Assembly: GCA_035275285.1 (NCBI GenBank)
Contig: DATENA010000193.1
Coordinates: forward strand, 1 to 35,287
Reading direction: 5' to 3'
Length of the DNA stretch: 35,287 nt
DNA from: Chersky-265 sp035275285
GTDB lineage: Bacteria > Fibrobacterota > Fibrobacteria > UBA11236
The position numbers and the translations under genes were made by a program. Positions 33,465 to 35,287 of this stretch are shown piece after piece (the stretch's first letter is position 1; the number at the start of each line of letters is the position of its first letter). The notes below the pieces were generated by a model. That model was not told the DNA's origin. It searched no databases and saw only the letters and a list, made by a program, of their open reading frames with translations.

Positions 33465-34979
33465 ATGCCGGCACCCCAGAATCATAAACCGGATGCGGCC
33501 GCGACGGCCAAGTCGGCGGAACACCATCGTGATTTCATCAACAAGGGCTCCCGGTTCATGTTCCTGGACAACGTCTCCAAGGTGGCCGAACCGCTGCTGG
33601 TGCTGTTCTGCGCCAAGGCGTACGCGGGCGGGGACTGGGGCATTTTCAAGTACTACGAATCCCTAATCCTGCTGCTTACCCGCCTGGGGGCCCTGGGGCT
33701 GGACCGCGGCATCGTCTGGATCTACGCGCGTTGCGCGGACGATTCCGCATTCGTGCGCCGCTTCTCCCGGGCCGTGAACCTGGTCTTCCTGCTTTCCCTG
33801 GCGGTGTTCTTCTTCGTCCTGATGCAGCACCTGGGGTACCTGCCCGCCATCGGATCGTGGACGGACAAGCTCCCCAAGGCCCCGCCCGTCCAACTGGTGC
33901 TCTTCCTGGCCAGCGTGCCGGTGCAAGCTTGCGCGCTGATCTTCCTGCAGTCCCTGATCAACAAGCGGGTGCTTTACTTCGGCCTCCTGATCAAGAACCT
34001 GCTGGTCCCCGCCGCCATCTACGCGCCCGCCCTGCTCCTGGCCTTCACCCCCTGGAAGACCGTGGGGCTGGCCTTGCCTTACCTGTTCGGCAACCTGCTG
34101 GGCCTGCTGCTCTCGGTTCACGGCTTCCTCAGATACTACCGGGTCTCCTGGAAGGACTGGGCTTTTTCCGCCTTCCCCTCCCGGGAATTGCTGCGCTTCT
34201 CCCTGCCCCTGGCCAGCACGGACTTCTTCATGAGCTTCGCCTACCGCTTCGACATGCTGCTCCTGGGCCGTTTTTCCGGCATCCACGAAGTGGAGATCTA
34301 TTCGGTCATCGTCATGGTCTCCAACACGCTGCGCTCCCTGCGCCAGTCCTTCGACGGCATCATGCTCTCAGTGTTCTCCGCAGGGGGGGCCACCCGGGAG
34401 ATCGGCGAGCCGCAGGCGCGCAATTTCAACTATGCGTCCTGGCTAGTGACCTCGGTGCAGATCCCCTTTTTCTTCCTGGCCCTGTTCTTCGGAAGGCAAT
34501 TGCTCTCGCTCATCGCCCCCGTTTACGGCGACGGGTACCGCGTGCTCGCCATCGCCACTTTTTTCGGCCTGCTCACCACGGTGGGCGCCTTTTCCGGCCA
34601 ATTGCTGGTGGGGATGGGCAAGACCTTTATGATCCCGGTCTCCCAGGTGATCTTCTTCGTCGTCAGCACCCTGCTCAATTTCCTCATGGTCCCGCGCTAC
34701 GGCGCCGAAGGCGCGGCCTTCGCTACGGGCCTGTCCATCTTCATCGGCGGCCTGGCCTGTTTCGCGGGCATCTGGTATTATGCCGGATCGCCCATCTTGC
34801 AGGCCGCCTACCTGATGCCGCTGGCCGCGGGATCCGCTATCTACGCGGGCGCGGCGACGATCCACTTCCTCCGGCCGCTCCCCCTGCCCACGGATATCGC
34901 CCTGTTCGCCGCCGCCAGTGCCCTGTTCGCCTGGCATGCGCGCCATCATTGGAAGAAGTTCAATGGCCGCGCGCCCTGA
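33465..34979 (+). CDS. Wzx-like polysaccharide flippase (MOP superfamily)
   Basis: A polytopic membrane protein of 504 aa with roughly 12-14 hydrophobic helices. GSRFMFLDNVSKVAEPLLVLF is the usual first helix of oligosaccharide flippases. Mid-protein RFSLPLASTDFFMSFAYRFDMLLLGRFSG and the GEPQARNFNYASW loop match the family pattern. It moves undecaprenyl-linked glycans across the inner membrane. The N-terminal 25 residues are a soluble basic stretch. Its stop overlaps the next glycosyltransferase by 17 bases, so the two are coupled. Confidence 0.9.
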   Translation: MPAPQNHKPDAAATAKSAEHHRDFINKGSRFMFLDNVSKVAEPLLVLFCAKAYAGGDWGIFKYYESLILLLTRLGALGLDRGIVWIYARCADDSAFVRRFSRAVNLVFLLSLAVFFFVLMQHLGYLPAIGSWTDKLPKAPPVQLVLFLASVPVQACALIFLQSLINKRVLYFGLLIKNLLVPAAIYAPALLLAFTPWKTVGLALPYLFGNLLGLLLSVHGFLRYYRVSWKDWAFSAFPSRELLRFSLPLASTDFFMSFAYRFDMLLLGRFSGIHEVEIYSVIVMVSNTLRSLRQSFDGIMLSVFSAGGATREIGEPQARNFNYASWLVTSVQIPFFFLALFFGRQLLSLIAPVYGDGYRVLAIATFFGLLTTVGAFSGQLLVGMGKTFMIPVSQVIFFVVSTLLNFLMVPRYGAEGAAFATGLSIFIGGLACFAGIWYYAGSPILQAAYLMPLAAGSAIYAGAATIHFLRPLPLPTDIALFAAASALFAWHARHHWKKFNGRAP

Positions 34980-35287
34980 CCCGTCCGCGGTCTGCCTCCT
35001 GGGCAGCCACGAAACCGATTATCCCCGCAACCGTAGCATCCGGGACGCCCTGGAGGCCGCGGGCTTCCGCACCGTATCGGCGCATTCACGGGCGCCGTTC
35101 CCCTGGCGCCACCTGATCCTGGCGTGGCGCTGCCTGCGCCTCCGCAAGCGGGCGGAGTGGATCTGGGTCACGGAAGGCGGCCACCGTCTGGTCCCGTGGG
35201 TGCGGTGCCTGGCGTTCCTCACGGGCCGCAAGGTAGCCTTCGATCCATTTCTCTCCCGCTACAACACGCGCGTGGAGGACCGCCGCC
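34963..35287 (+). CDS. Glycosyltransferase, N-terminal part (runs off the window)
   Basis: The frame stays open from ATG 34963 to the window end (108 codons). GGAAG lies 7 bases before the ATG, which is inside the flippase gene. The visible part reads as a GT-B N-terminal half: VCLLGSHETDYPRNRSIRDA, with a glycosyltransferase-type first strand, then EWIWVTEGGHRLVPWV and KVAFDPFLSRYNTRVEDR, a pattern of GT4-like enzymes in polysaccharide loci. The acceptor and donor sugars cannot be told. Context with a flippase supports a repeat-unit polysaccharide locus extending to the right. Confidence 0.75.
   Translation, partial: MAARPDPSAVCLLGSHETDYPRNRSIRDALEAAGFRTVSAHSRAPFPWRHLILAWRCLRLRKRAEWIWVTEGGHRLVPWVRCLAFLTGRKVAFDPFLSRYNTRVEDRR

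Noticed and set aside
31668..33527. Minus-strand open frame of 619 codons opposite the Omp85-like gene
   Set aside because: The plus strand encodes a signal peptide and an Omp85 signature; the minus frame has shadow composition and overlaps both neighbours.

Overview
This window looks like a chromosomal segment of a GC-rich Gram-negative bacterium. An outer membrane is shown by LpxK, a PorV/PorQ-type barrel, an Omp85-type barrel and lipoprotein signals. The PorV-like protein, a type-IX-secretion-like C-terminal domain on a secreted protein, and the many large extracellular repeat proteins suggest the Fibrobacterota/FCB superphylum. That placement is inference; there is no rRNA or other marker here to prove it. 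No rRNA, tRNA, CRISPR array, prophage or complete insertion sequence was seen.

Layout. 1-2 kb (minus): a sugar-nucleotide-type Gfo/Idh/MocA dehydrogenase cut by the window edge, and lpxK. 2-6 kb (plus): a zinc-ribbon DUF2225 protein and a very large fusion of a PorV-like barrel, a UshA-like domain and a TolB/WD40-like propeller. 6-13 kb (minus): a small Cys-rich lipoprotein candidate, a PilZ protein, a DksA/TraR-type zinc finger protein, ileS of the eukaryote-like class, a secreted BNR-like protein and a purine nucleoside phosphorylase. 13.4-17.1 kb: a small HTH-like protein, a divergent J-domain protein, a DinB-like DUF1569 protein and ettA.

17.3-24 kb is the most distinctive part. Two tandem secreted proteins are each built from three copies of a four-cysteine domain that I do not recognise. 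Converging on them is a two-gene unit: a signal-peptide protein with a C-terminal membrane anchor, and a 1008-residue lipoprotein ending in a seven-bladed propeller of near-identical blades.

24-30 kb returns to housekeeping genes (pdxA, rpe, aroC, a MazG-like pyrophosphohydrolase) plus an arylamine N-acetyltransferase-like protein. A VapBC-type toxin-antitoxin pair has a strong, apparently leaderless promoter. It sits beside a small duplicated copy of the aroC 3' end, which suggests the pair was inserted there. An AT-rich palindromic element of about 110 bp follows at 29.9 kb. 30-35.3 kb (plus) is an envelope glycan locus: GT4 glycosyltransferase, PAP2 phosphatase, POTRA-less Omp85-like barrel, Wzx-like flippase, and a second glycosyltransferase cut by the window end.

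Because of the high GC content, nearly every real gene has long open frames on its opposite strand. These were treated as shadows. Genes were chosen by recognisable family motifs, ribosome binding sites and operon-like packing.
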